Assembly: GCA_964017045.1 (NCBI GenBank)
Contig: OZ024801.1
Coordinates: forward strand, 31,359,257-31,423,256
Length of the DNA: 64,000 bases
Direction: 5' to 3'
From: Omphiscola glabra
Taxonomy: Eukaryota; Mollusca; Gastropoda; Lymnaeidae
The stretch's first letter is position 1. Each line of letters starts with the position of its first letter. Positions 36,860 to 48,285 of the stretch are shown here, piece by piece. The notes below the pieces were generated by a model. The model was not told the DNA's origin, ran no database searches, and saw only the letters and a program-made list of their open reading frames with translations. Position numbers and translations under genes: made by a program.

Positions 36860-38026
36860 GGTGACTACACTACAGCAACACTAAGGGGGTGGGGAGGGGT
36901 AAAGAATTTGTGACACTTTGTGACAGGGGGGAGGGGGTACCGGTGACTACACTACAGCAACACTAAGGGGCTGGGGAGGGGGTAAAGAATTTGTGACACT
37001 TTGTGACAGGGGGGAGGGGGTACCGGTGACTACACTACAGCAACACTAAAGGGCTGGGGAGGGGGTAAAGAATTTGTGACACTTTGTGACAGGGGGGGAG
37101 GGGGTACCGGTGACTACACTACAGCAACACTAAGGGGGTGGGGAGGGGGTAAAGAATTTGTGACACTTTGTGACACGGGGGAGGGGGTACCGGTGACTAC
37201 ACTACAGCAACACTAAGGGGCTGGGGAGGGGGTAAAGAATTTGTGACACTTTGTGACAGGGGGGAGGGGGTACCGGTGACTACACTACAGCAACACTAAG
37301 GGGCTGGGGAGGGGGTAAAGAATTTGTGACACTTTGTGACAGGGGGGGAGGGGGTACCGGTGACTACACTACAGCAACACTAAGGGGGTGGGGAGGGGTA
37401 AAGAATTTGTGACACTTTGTGACAGGGGGGGAGGGGGTACCGGTGACTACACTACAGCAACACTAAGGGGCTGGGGAGGGGGTAAAGAATTTGTGACACT
37501 TTGTGACAGGGGGGGAGGGGGTACCGGTGACTACACTACAGCAACACTAAGGGGCTGGGGAGGGGGTAAAGAATTTGTGACACTTTGTGACAGGGGGGGA
37601 GGGGGTACCGGTGACTACACTACAGCAACACTAAGGGGGTGGGGAGGGGTAAAGAATTTGTGACACTTTGTGACAGGGGGGGAGGGGGTACCGGTGACTA
37701 CACTACAGCAACACTAAGGGGGTGGGGAGGGGTAAAGAATTTGTGACACTTTGTGACAGGGGGGGAGGGGGTACCGGTGACTACACTACAGCAACACTAA
37801 GGGGGTGGGGAGGGGTTAATAATTTGTGACACTTTGTGACAGGGGGGGAGGGGGTACCGGTGACTACACTACAGCAACACTAAGGGGGTGGGGAGGGGGT
37901 AAAGAATTTGTGACACTTTGTGACACGGGGGAGGGGGTACCGGTGACTACACTACAGCAACACTAAGGGGCTGGGGAGGGGGTAAAGAATTTGTGACACT
38001 TTGTGACACGGGGGAGGGGGTACCGG
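36860..38026. repeat. 83-bp satellite array, 14 copies
   Basis: Each unit begins GGTGACTACACTACAGCAAC, continues through an ACTAAGGGGGTGGGGAGGGG block and TTTGTGACACTTTGTGAC, and ends with GGGGGGAGGGGGTACC. Unit starts fall near 36860, 36942, 37025, 37108, 37192, 37275, 37358, 37441, 37525, 37609, 37692, 37775, 37858 and 37941. Units differ mostly in G-run length and GGGGGT/GGGGCT. Copies are nearly identical, indicating recent amplification or gene-conversion-like homogenisation. Confidence 0.97.
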
Positions 38027-38783
38027 TACTGAAAATGTCATTTTTGGCCTGACGTAGTTTGCGTACGACCCATTTGAAAAAAAGCTTGCTATTTCATAAT
38101 CTGAAAACAGATTTCAAAAAGAAAGTAATCACTAAAACTAAATGGATTGATTTAAAAAAAAAAAAAAAAAAATTCGCTTATCTACTAAAGGGAGAGAACT
38201 TCTGGTAAGGTTTAAAAAAAAAAAGCCTTGAAAATGGTCGTTAAAATCATTTTGATCACTCAATGACTTTATAAACAAATGAGCCCGTAGATACTCAATG
38301 CATATTTACCAGATCGGATAGTTGTTTTAAATTTTATCTGAGAATATGCTATACTTACATTGGCGTATGGAGGGTTTGACATAATACTTACATGAACCAG
38401 CCAGACACGCATTTAAAATAAAAAAAAATAAAAAAATAAAGGAACAACTATTAAATATCAGGGGGAATCATCCATCCTGGATTAAGCAAATATATAATTA
38501 ATAGAATCGTCTCCCCTAAAAAAAAATACCCACCTGTTGTGGAGCTAATAATGCTATGACTGCATTATAACACCAAGTTTTATGTCAAGCCGAAAATTGT
38601 GTAAGCTTGACCCTGGAGTACACAAGTTATGCCTTCGAGTTCTACTCATATGGCCCCAATACCCCCTCCATTTTTTTTCAACCTACCACCCTCCCCCCTC
38701 AACCCCACGTATGATTCAACATAGACATGCTATCATAAAGTTGAATCCGCCACAAGATTGTTGCATGTCGTCTAGACTATAGA

Positions 38784-38856
38784 CAGGGGTGTAGCTAGGG
38801 GTTCGGGGGTGCGTACCGCACTGGGTGACACCGACCCTAACCTAGCGACGCCACTG
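38784..38856. mobile_element. Very short hAT-like MITE, family B (copy 1)
   Basis: Only 73 bp, from CAGGGGTGTAGCTAGGGG to CCTAGCGACGCCACTG, with a perfect 8-bp TSD, ACTATAGA (38776-38783 and 38857-38864). Its termini match the GTGGCGTAGC ends of the longer family B copies. Confidence 0.88.
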
Positions 38857-38930
38857 ACTATAGACAAACCCTTTTCCTTAAAAAAAAATGTAATGCATTA
38901 TTTCAAGATTTTCTAGGAAGAAATGTGGGC

Positions 38931-38958
38931 CCGGGGGGGGGGGGGGGGGGGGGGGGGT
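38931..38958. repeat. G homopolymer of about 25 nt
   Basis: A CCCGGG followed by an uninterrupted G run. Comparable C or G homopolymers of 10-18 nt recur throughout 30-64 kb, often inside MITEs. Confidence 0.9.
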
Positions 38959-39274
38959 CGTCTGTCAACTCAAACAGTAAAATGAAGTCAATGAATCTTC
39001 AGAAGTACCTCAGTTATACTGTAGCAACCAACATAATTCCAAAAAGTTTCCATGGCGACGCACCAATCGTTAATATTTAATTTAAAACAATTAACAATCA
39101 AATAACATTTTTTTTAAAAAAAGGAATATTTAGTTGAAAATTAAATTTGTGTCAATATATAAGTAAGCTTACTTTTATGTCATGATGGGAAAAAAAAAAG
39201 CCATTTTACATATTTTTTTGCTTTAAAATTTCCATGAAAATCAAACGTTTCACCTTCAACTATTTAAACTAATT

Positions 39275-39413
39275 CAGTGGTTCTCAAACTTCCGAACCTG
39301 GTGACCCCCCCCCCCCCCCAAGCCAACCATAAAATTAGTTTCGTTGCCACTTCATAAATAAGTGTTTTCCGATGGTCTTCGGCGACCCCTGTGTAAAGGT
39401 TTGGGAACCGCAG
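39275..39413. mobile_element. hAT-type MITE, family A (copy 4), internally shortened
   Basis: Starts CAGTGGTTCTCAAACTTC and ends GGTTTGGGAACCGCAG, with AACTAATT and AACTAAAC as flanks (degenerate TSD, AACTAA shared). The core GATGGTCTTCGGCGACCCCTG matches the family. Confidence 0.85.
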
Positions 39414-39487
39414 AACTAAACGAAAGCCATAAGTACTTACCAAATCATATAATTAAAATTACATTTTAAAATACTTTATACTAACTC

Positions 39488-39551
39488 CGCTCATTGACCC
39501 ACTTCCCCGTCAATGTATCGACCTGAACCTTGACACATAGACTCGTTTCTG
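39488..39551. repeat. Dispersed repeat family G fragment
   Basis: TTGACCCACTTCCCCGTCAA... CACATAGACTCGTT also occurs at 29893-29965 and, on the other strand, at 58735-58885 (GGCAACGAGTCTACGTG ... GGGTGGGTCAATAAGCC). A family B MITE directly follows at 39552. Confidence 0.5.
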
Positions 39552-39736
39552 CAGTGGCGTAGTGAGGGGGGCAAGGGGGGCATCAAGCCCCGGGCGCTAC
39601 TCACAAAGGGGCGCCAAACGGTACATTTTACTATAATATTGTATGGTTTTCGAATGGGGGGGGGCGCAAAAAAGGTATTGGGGGGCGCTAAAAAGGTATT
39701 GTGCCCCGGGCGCGAGTTAAGCTCGCTACGCCACTG
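39552..39736. mobile_element. hAT-like MITE, family B (copy 2)
   Basis: CAGTGGCGTAGTGAGGGGGG to CTCGCTACGCCACTG, 185 bp. It is the inverted counterpart of 59972-60158 and shares CCCCGGGCGCTACTCACAAA and a CTATAATATTGTATGGTTTT core. No matching TSD was seen here, so the flanks have changed or it moved by recombination. Confidence 0.85.
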
Positions 39737-40324
39737 GGTCCATGCTGATAGATTCACGAGGAGAGCGCCCGTTGGGATGCACCATTCTGGCACGAAGATC
39801 GCGATGTTGTGTTTATACTGTTCATGACGGGCACTGGTGTCTGGGTCATGTTGATACCCACCGCCCGCGCCCCCCCTCCCCCCACTTCTCATGTTGGGTG
39901 AGTTTGCGACTGTTGAAAGGCCCACGCGAAGCGAGCCGTTATGTCGGTCCAGCTAATGGACGAAGATGTCATTCTGTCGTGGAAGACACTGAAGATCTTT
40001 CCCCATGGAACATTAATATATTGCAGGCCATAGAACAGAGCTCAGGAATCATATTTTTTTCACTCACGTGGTTCCCTAAGACTTTACAGAGATTCTGTGG
40101 CCTTTCCAAGGATACTGCGGCCTTTCCAAGGATTCTGCAGCCTTTCCAAGGATTCTGAGGCAAACCCCATGTGAAAGTCATACTAAATAACAGAATGAAT
40201 TTTAAATGTCATATAGGCGTGCAATGCTAGAATAGGTATCTGATTCTGATGTATTGCTCTCTATTAACTTAGTGGGTTCATTACATTTCTGTAATTATTA
40301 TATATCAGTGTTCAAAAGTTTGGC

Positions 40325-43300
40325 CGTAGGCTAATAACAAATGTCTCTTTTGGTCGTAGAATACTAACCTATGTCTCTTTTGGTCGTAGACTACTAACCT
40401 ATGTCTCTTTTGATCGTAGACTACTAACCTATGTCTCTTTTGGTCGTAGACTACTAACCTATGTCTCTTTTGGTCGTTGACTACTAACCTGTCTCTTTTG
40501 GTCGTAGACTACTAACCTATGTCTCTTTTGATCGTAGACTACTAACCTATGTCTCTTTTGATCGTAGACTACTAACCTATGTCTCTTTTGATCGTAGACT
40601 ACTAACCTATGTCTCTTTTGGTCGTTGACTACTAACCTATGTCTCTTTTGGTCGTAGACTACTAACCTATGTCTCTTTTGGTCGTTGACTACTAACCTAT
40701 GTCTCTTTTGGTCGTAGACTACTAACCTATGTCTCTTTTGGTTGTAGACTACTAACCTATGTCTCTTTTGGTCGTTGACTACTAACTTATGTCTCTTTTG
40801 GTTGTAGACTACTAACCTATGTCTCTATTGGTCGTTGACTACTAACCTATGTCTCTTTTGGTCGTTGACTACTAACCTATGTCTCTTTTGGTCGTTGACT
40901 ACTAACCTATGTCTCTTTTGGTCGTAGACTACTAACCTATGTCTCTTCTGGTCGTAGACTACTAACCTATGTCTCTTTTGGTCTTTGACTACTAACCTAT
41001 GTCTCTTTTGGTCGTAGACTACTAACCTATGTCTCTTTTGGTCGTAGACTACTAACCTATGTCTCTTTTGGTCGTAGACTACTAACCTATGTCTCTTTTG
41101 GTCGTAGACTACTAACCTATGTCTCTTTTGGTCGTTGACTACTAACCTATGTCTCTTTTGGTCGTAGACTACTAACATATGTCTCTTTTGGTCGTTGACT
41201 ACTAACCTATGTCTCTTTTGATCGTAGACTACTAACGTATGTCTCTTTTGGTCGTAGAATACTAACCGATGTCTCTTTTGGTTGTAGATTACTAACCTAT
41301 GTCTCTTTTGGTCGTAGACTACTAACCTATGTCTCTTTTGGTCGCTGACTACTAACCTATGTCTCTTTTGGTCGTAGACTACTAACCTATGTCTCTTTTG
41401 GTCGCTGACTACTAACCTATGTCTCTTTTGGTCGTAGACTACTAACCTATGTCTCTTTTGGTCGCTGACTACTAACCTATGTCTCTTTTGGTCGCTGACT
41501 ACTAACCTATGTCTCTTTTGATCGTAGACTACTAACCTATGTCTCTTTTGGTCGTTGACTACTAACCTATGTCTCTTTTGATCGTAGACTACTAACCTAT
41601 GTCTCTTTTGATCGTAGACTACTAACCTATGTCTCTTTTGGTTTTTGACTACTAACCTATGTCTCTTTTGGTCGTTGACTACTAACCTTTGTCTCTTTTG
41701 ATCGTAGACTACTAACCTATGTCTCTTTTGGTCGTTGACTACTAACCTATGTCTCTTTTGGTCGTTGACTACTAACCTATGTCTCTTTTGGTCGTAGACT
41801 ACTAACCTATGTCTCTTTTGGTCGTTGACTACTAACCTATGTCTCTTTTAATCGTAGACTACTAACCTATGTCTCTTTTGGTCGTAGAATACTAACCGAT
41901 GTCTCTTTTGGTTGTAGATTACTAACCTGTCTCTTTTGGTCGTAGACTACTAACCTATGTCTCTTTTGGTCGTAGACTACTAACCTATGTCTCTTTTGGT
42001 CGTAGACTACTAACCTATGTCTCTTTTGGTCGTAGACTACTAACCTATGTCTCTTTTGGTCGTTGACTACTAACCTATGTCTCTTTTGGTCGTTGACTAC
42101 TAACCTATGTCTCTTTTGGTCGTTGACTACTAACCTATGTCTCTTTTGGTCGTTGACTACTAACCTATGTCTCTTTTGGTCGTAGACTACTAACCTATGT
42201 CTCTTTTGGTCGTAGACTACTAACCTATGTCTCATTTGGTCTTTGACTACTAACCTATGTCTCTTTTGGTCGTAGACTACTAACCTATGTCTCTTTTGGT
42301 CGTAGACTACTAACCTATGTCTCTTTTGGTCGTAGACTACTAACCTATGTCTCTTTTGGTCGTTGACTACTAACCTATGTCTCTTTTGGTCGTAGACTAC
42401 TAACCTATGTCTCTTTTGGTCGTTGACTACTAACCTATGTCTCTTTTGATCGTAGACTACTAACCTATGTCTCTTTTGGTCGTAGAATACTAACCGATGT
42501 CTCTTTTGGTTGTAGATTACTAACCTGTCTCTTTTGGTCGTAGACTACTAACCTATGTCTCTTTTGGTCGCTGACTACTAACCTATGTCTCTTTTGGTCG
42601 TAGACTACTAACCTATGTCTCTTTTGGTCGCTGACTACTAACCTATGTCTCTTTTGGTCGTAGACTACTAACCTATGTCTCTTTTGGTCGTAGACTACTA
42701 ACCTATGTCTCTTTTGGTCGTAGACTACTAACCTATGTCTCTTTTGGTCGTTGACTACTAACCTATGTCTCTTTTGGTCGTAGACTACTAACCTATGTCT
42801 CTTTTGGTCGTTGACTACTAACCTATGTCTCTTTTGATCGTAGACTACTAACCTATGTCTCTTTTGGTCGTAGAATACTAACCGATGTCTCTTTTGGTTG
42901 TAGATTACTAAACTATGTCTCTTTTGGTCGTAGACTACTAACCTATGTCTCTTTTGGTCGCTGACTACTAACCTATGTCTCTTTTGGTCGCTGACTACTA
43001 ACCTATGTCTCTTTTGGTCGCTGACTACTAACCTATGTCTCTTTTGGTCGTTGACTACTAACCTATGTCTCTTTTGGTCGTTGACTACTAACCTATGTCT
43101 CTTTTGGTCGTTGACTACTAACCTATGTCTCTTTTGGTCGCTGACTACTAACCTATGTCTCTTTTGGTCGTCAACTACTAACCTATGTCTCTTTTGGTCG
43201 TAGACTACTAACCTATGTCTCTTTTGGTCGCTGACTACTAACCTATGTCTCTTTTGGTCGTTGACTACTAACCTATGTTTCTTTTGGTCGTTGACTACTA

Positions 43301-44216
43301 ACCTATGTCTCTTTTGGTCGCTGACTACTAACCTATGTCTCTTTTGGTCGCTGACTACTAACCTATGTCTCTTTTGATCGTAGACTACTAACCTATGTCT
43401 CTTTTGATCGTTGACTACTAACCTATGTCTCTTTTGATCGTAGACTACTAACCTATTTCTCTTTTGGTCGTAGAATACTAACCGATGTCTCTTTTGGTTG
43501 TAGATTACTAACCTATGTCTCTTTTGGTCGTAGACTACTAACCTATGTCTCTTTTGGTCGCTGACTACTAACCTATGTCTCTTTTGGTCGTAGACTACTA
43601 ACCTATGTCTCTTTTGGTCGTTGACTACTAACCTATGTCTCTTTTAATCGTAGACTACTAACCTATGTCTCTTTTGGTCGTAGAATACTAACCGATGTCT
43701 CTTTTGGTTGTAGATTACTAACCTGTCTCTTTTGGTCGTAGACTACTAACCTATGTCTCTTTTGGTCGTAGACTACTAACCTATGTCTCTTTTGGTCGTA
43801 GACTACTAACCTATGTCTCTTTTGGTCGTAGACTACTAACCTATGTCTCTTTTGGTCGTTGACTACTAACCTATGTCTCTTTTGATCGTAGACTACTAAC
43901 CTATTTCTCTTTTGGTCGTAGAATACTAACCGATGTCTCTTTTGGTTGTAGATTACTAACCTATGTCTCTTTTGGTCGTAGACTACTAACCTATGTCTCT
44001 TTTGGTCGATGACTACTAACCTATGTCTCTTTTGGTCGTAGACTACTAACCTATGTCTCTTTTGGTCGCTGACTACTAACCTATGTCTCTTTTGGTCGCT
44101 GACTACTAACCTATGTCTCTTTTGATCGTAGACTACTAACCTATGTCTCTTTTGGTCGTTGACTACTAACCTATGTCTCTTTTGGTCGTTGACTACTTAC
44201 CTATGTCTCTTTTGGG
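40325..44216. repeat. 30-bp minisatellite, about 130 copies (3.9 kb)
   Basis: Units contain GTCGTAGACTACTAACCTAT followed by GTCTCTTTTG. Variants at the 4th-6th bases (GTCGTA, GTCGTT, GTCGCT, ATCGTA) are mixed. A distinctive two-unit variant (TAGAATACTAACCGATG then TTGTAGATTACTAACC) recurs near 41250, 41880, 42480, 42870, 43470, 43680 and 43920, showing higher-order block duplication. Rare 27-28-bp units lack TAT. As 30 is divisible by 3, the minus strand reads as a QKRHRLVVYD decapeptide ORF that is not a gene. Confidence 0.97.
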
Positions 44217-45857
44217 GCCATGCCGTATCATATAACGCACACACAACTACAGCAACATCGTCAATGGTGTTCCAACTTGCTTGCAACTCGGGTATCGCAT
44301 TTTTGCAGCGTTGTAAGCTCTACGTTACAGGAACGTCAGACGTTTTTGCGGCGCAGTCGGAAACATGTATTCCGATACATGTCGCCCCTCCCCATTGACT
44401 AAATAATATATGTAAAAATTGCAGCACGGGGCAGAACAAACCGCCCCCCAAACCCCCCTTTCCTACGCCAGTGACTGTGCAGTTCGTTTTTTTGTTTTTA
44501 TTTTTTCGTTTACATCGCAAAACCACACTATTTAAATGATACGCCACTTCTCCTAAAATATACTTAAACATTCAAACAACCCGTATCTTTTTATGAGAAA
44601 ACTAGAACTAGTGACGAATCCTAGCGACATGTTTCGATTCATAGTCATTGTCATAGTCCGCTGCCGATGATTTGATCTACATCAGGCCTTGATCCGCTAT
44701 GATGAGATGTCAAAGTTACACATTTGGGAGGAAAAGTGTGTGTTGGGGGCGGGGGGGGGGGAAGAGGTTTCAGAGGGGTAGCCTGTCGAGACTGAAATTA
44801 CGGCGTCCTTTAATTCACTTGGGGGAGGGGGTGGAGTTAGGGGTTTCGCTTTGCGTGTTCACCGTTGAGATTTAGGTCAACACGCTATATCTGCATTCGA
44901 CCAGGTCGGTTTTAATAACAGCCTGTTGTGGCGGTTTCTGTCAGCTCAGAGCAATGGAAATCTCCTTACTTAAAAAAACAAACAACAACAACAAACGTGG
45001 ATTCTGAAGGAAATCGTGTGTGGCCCTTAAGACATGTGCCACGTTTTTGTTTAGCAGTCCTTTAGGTACCGTCTTTTAAAGTGGTGGCCAAGTTGTGCGA
45101 CAGTTCACTGAGAATTCTATTTGTTGATAATTTTTTGTTATAATTTTATAACAACACAGACACAGGGACTGGTCGGTCTATCAATGAGTGTGTGTTTGTG
45201 TGTATTATTGTTGTGAAATTTACGCCGGTCGTAACAGTTGTGGACATTAAGTAAGGACTGTGTATTCGATACGGTAAGCAAGCAGATCAATATTGAACAA
45301 AAAAAAAAGAAGCAACAGCTTTGATTTAATTATTGGTTATTGAACTTTGAAGTCAAGGCCATTAGCGAAGAGATGACATGTGAATATAGTGATGTGGTAC
45401 GAGCTATGATTTCATAGCGGCACGGGTGACATATTACGACATACGGATCTGAACGACACATCGTGTGCCGCGTATTAATCTTAATCTTACACTTGCATGA
45501 TGAGGGCTGTTGGCCAACCACTTGTGCTATTCATAAAGTTGTCGGGCGCTAGTACAGCGATGTGGTTCTATCTTACTAAGACGATTCACCTCCAAGACAC
45601 CATCCATCATCAAAGACACCACAATCCATCATTTGCGCATTTTTTTTTCATTAGGGCTGGGACGCGTGCAGTTTTTGTGTGTTTTTTTTGGTACCGGTAC
45701 CGGGTGCTTTGAGACAATACCCGGCGCAAAACTATAGACTATAGTCACTATAGAAAGTTAGAATTGTGTTCCACCTAATGGAGAATAAGCGAAAGTGCGT
45801 GGAGTGTATAGAAGCAGTAGCGATCACTTGTGCATCAAAATGAAATGCTTTATAATC
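44217..45857. other. No gene recognised
   Basis: Mixed sequence with a G homopolymer near 44750, an AACAACAACAAC run near 44985 and a GGTACCGGTACCGGGTGC motif near 45692. The stretch 44370-44475 ends CCTACGCCAGTGACTG and may be a degraded family B MITE end. Confidence 0.35.
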
Positions 45858-45905
45858 ATAACCCTAACCTTTAAACCCTAACCTATAAACCCTAACCTAT
45901 AAACA
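45858..45905. repeat. Telomere-like CCCTAACC short tandem repeat
   Basis: Three units of AACCCTAACCTATAA-like sequence. Animal telomeric repeats are CCCTAA on one strand, but the units here are 14-16 bp and imperfect, so this is at most an interstitial, degenerate trace. Confidence 0.5.
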
Positions 45906-46492
45906 TAATACAAAAATCAAACGTTGAATGGCGTGGCGACATATGCTTGGTTGAAGCTTGGCTGTTGGTTGGTTGACATCATCATGATGGGGATACCATC
46001 TTAGTAGTCCACACCCTAGTCCCAATTAGCTTTATTTATTTATATTAAATACTTGTGCGGCGAGTCAAACTACATGAGTTTGTAATAAATTGGTTGGCAC
46101 AGCTGTCAAATGATTTTAAAAAAACAACAACAATATAAAATGCCATTCAGCCAGCCAGTATGTGAATATTTGTGAAATGAAGTATTAATTTTAAATAGAA
46201 AGTGCCATGGTCATAACCATAGATATGCATCTTTGCTAAGACGAAGAATTACAACAAAAAAATTAGCATCAAGTACATTATTATTTACAGAGCTTTGTCG
46301 TTTCATTCAGCTTACACGTAGTTTCTTACATCTTACACGTAGTTTCTTACAGCTTACATTTAGTTTCACACCGATCGCTAGTCGGTTTTTCTGTTATTCT
46401 TCATTTAATTCGTGTCAAATGTTCACAAATAATATACAAAACAGTGTCAATATACTCGGTATATATTTTTTCTATACGTTTTAAATGTTAAT

Positions 46493-46651
46493 TCTTCAGT
46501 TTTACTAAAATAAACTACCGCAAATGACATCCGAATAGCATGGAGCTTAATGGTACCCGGGTGCGAATAGCGGCGCTGCGTGTCCGGGTCCATTTTGACT
46601 AATGCTACTCAGATGTCATTTGTAGTAGTTTATTTTAGTTAAACTGAAGAA
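46493..46651. mobile_element. Hairpin-forming MITE with about 45-bp inverted arms
   Basis: The left arm, TTCTTCAGTTTTACTAAAAT..., is mirrored by the right arm, ...ATTTTAGTTAAACTGAAGAA. The complementarity continues through AAATGACATC and TAGCAT to about 46541. A GC-rich loop (TACCCGGGTGCG...GTGTCCGGGTCC) separates the arms. The superfamily is unclear because no convincing TSD was seen. Confidence 0.75.
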
Positions 46652-47116
46652 GTAAGTCTACAAACGTATAGTACATTCAATTATCTTTCATTTGATACCT
46701 CATTTGGTCTTACAAACCCAACAACAATATTTTAAATCGTTTTTTTAATCCCAACCTCTCAATTCTGGTACCCGTGTACCTGTAGGTGCAGCCATATTTT
46801 TTTCATAATATGATAAGTGGTTAGGGTTAGGTATCCGGGCATTCTCCTGGTTTTCTCCGGGTGTGTAATACCCCAGCATTGCCGTGTATCCTGGTCATGA
46901 CCCGGCTCATCCCCGGTGTTATCAGTTTGATCCAGACACAATATAGGCACGTGCCCCTCGGCCTATGAGTATTTTATATGAGTATTTTATACTAGCGAGA
47001 ACCCGGCATGCGTTGCACGCCACTTAATGAAAAAAGTGTTTGTGTTTTAATTAAGTTTCAAAGTAATTTTTAAATAGAAAATATTTATTGTCCATAAAGT
47101 AAGGGAAATGTTTCCG

Positions 47117-47165
47117 GCACCCCCACCCCCTGTCATATTACTGTCACAAATGTCAGCCTCCCACC
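47117..47165. repeat. Left remnant of the 37-bp minisatellite split by a hAT insertion
   Basis: One unit (CCCCTGTCATATTACTGTCA then CAAATGTCAGCCTCCCACC) lies immediately left of the family C hAT relic. The array resumes on the right side at 48286. The 8-bp TSD CTCCCACC is part of the unit. Confidence 0.9.
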
Positions 47166-48285
47166 CAGGGCCGGATTAAGCCATTTTAGTGCCCAAGGCA
47201 CAAACCCACATGAGTGCCCCCTTCTGCCCGGGGCCCCTGATCTTTCACTGACCGTGACCGCTGGTATGTTCAATATTATTCAAAGAAAACAGTTGTTAAC
47301 AAATTTGTTTGTAGTTTGTATTACTATCACTTATATAAAACATACAATAAAGTATTTCTGTATTAAAATTAATAGTTAATAAATTTTAAAATAATAATAG
47401 ACAAAAATACTTAATTTTTTATTAGATGAAAAAATCAAAAAGATATTGTCATTTACATTTAAAAGATTTTTTTCCTAGATTTACATCTAGCGAAGTTTTT
47501 GAGTATATCGTCAAAGTTAATTTTGCGCAACACATCTGCCTCGATCATAAGCATAGATAAGGAATCGAGCCTTTCTTGTTTCATTGTTGATCTATTTGGA
47601 TTTTTTGTACGTTTCAACTGAGAAAAAGAGCAATCAGTTGAACAGTTAGTAACCATTAAAAATATGCGCAAGGCGATTTCAACATTTGGAAAGGCACACT
47701 CGATGTTGTCTCTATTACTTTGTATAATTCTCCATGATTGAACGTGTTGTTTTCCGATTTTGAAGCAGGAAACTTGTGGCGAATATATGAATGAAACTGT
47801 TGTAGTTCAGTATACAAATTATTGTTCAGATCTTTAGGATAAGCATTTATTAGTTCTTCACATCACTGAGATGTTTGTGATAGTGATACATCGACTAAAC
47901 AAGAACATCGAACTGCTACATCATTATATACTTGTCCTCGTCTACTCATTTCTGTCTCAAGTTTGTCAACAATGGCGTAGAATGCAGATATACGAATTTT
48001 GTCTATGGCATTCAGAGATACCTCAGGGGCGTCACTCATTATCATTTACCAGGGGTTTTAATTTTTTTTTATGCGCTTAATTTTTAAGCATTCAAGATTG
48101 TACCAAACTTGAATGTGAATTTTTATTATAATATATTTCTTCATTTTCATAGCACTTGTTCAATTTTCAGTTGTTTCTGGACTTAAATTTGTTCCAAAAA
48201 AATATTTCTTGAGGACTTGTGGTGCCCCCAAACGCTTGGTGCCCAAGCCACGTGCCTTATTCTCCTAATGGTTAATCAGGGCCTG
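47166..48285 (-). mobile_element. hAT transposon relic, family C, inserted in a minisatellite
   Basis: A 1120-bp element with ends CAGGGCCGGATTAAGCC and GGTTAATCAGGGCCTG (imperfect inverted repeats) and a perfect 8-bp TSD, CTCCCACC (47158-47165 and 48286-48293). The minus strand encodes pieces of a ZMYM1-like hAT transposase: NAIDKIRISAFYAIVDKLE (about 48045-47863) and CSTDCSFSQLKRTKNPNRST with RLDSLSMLMIE (about 47671-47459), the latter being the C-terminal dimerisation motif. The N-terminal and central catalytic parts are missing, so it is not autonomous. The 363-bp copy at 29153 is a shorter derivative. Confidence 0.95.
47459..48045 (-). pseudogene. ZMYM1-like hAT transposase C-terminal remnant
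   Basis: Two frames on the minus strand carry recognisable hAT segments separated by a frame change. The distal one ends with the motif pattern S-F-S-x-L-K-x-x-K-x-x-x-R-S-T-M and L-S-M-L-x-I-E, standard for this family. No intact ORF remains. Confidence 0.8.

Noticed and set aside
39491..39925. 144-codon minus-strand ORF
   Set aside because: It runs through a family B MITE and G/C homopolymers; no protein similarity.
40825..42235. Minus-strand ORFs of 117 and 122 codons with a QKRHRLVVYD repeat
   Set aside because: They arise because the 30-bp minisatellite unit is divisible by three; no start context, signal or conserved domain, and the frame breaks at every 27-28-bp unit.
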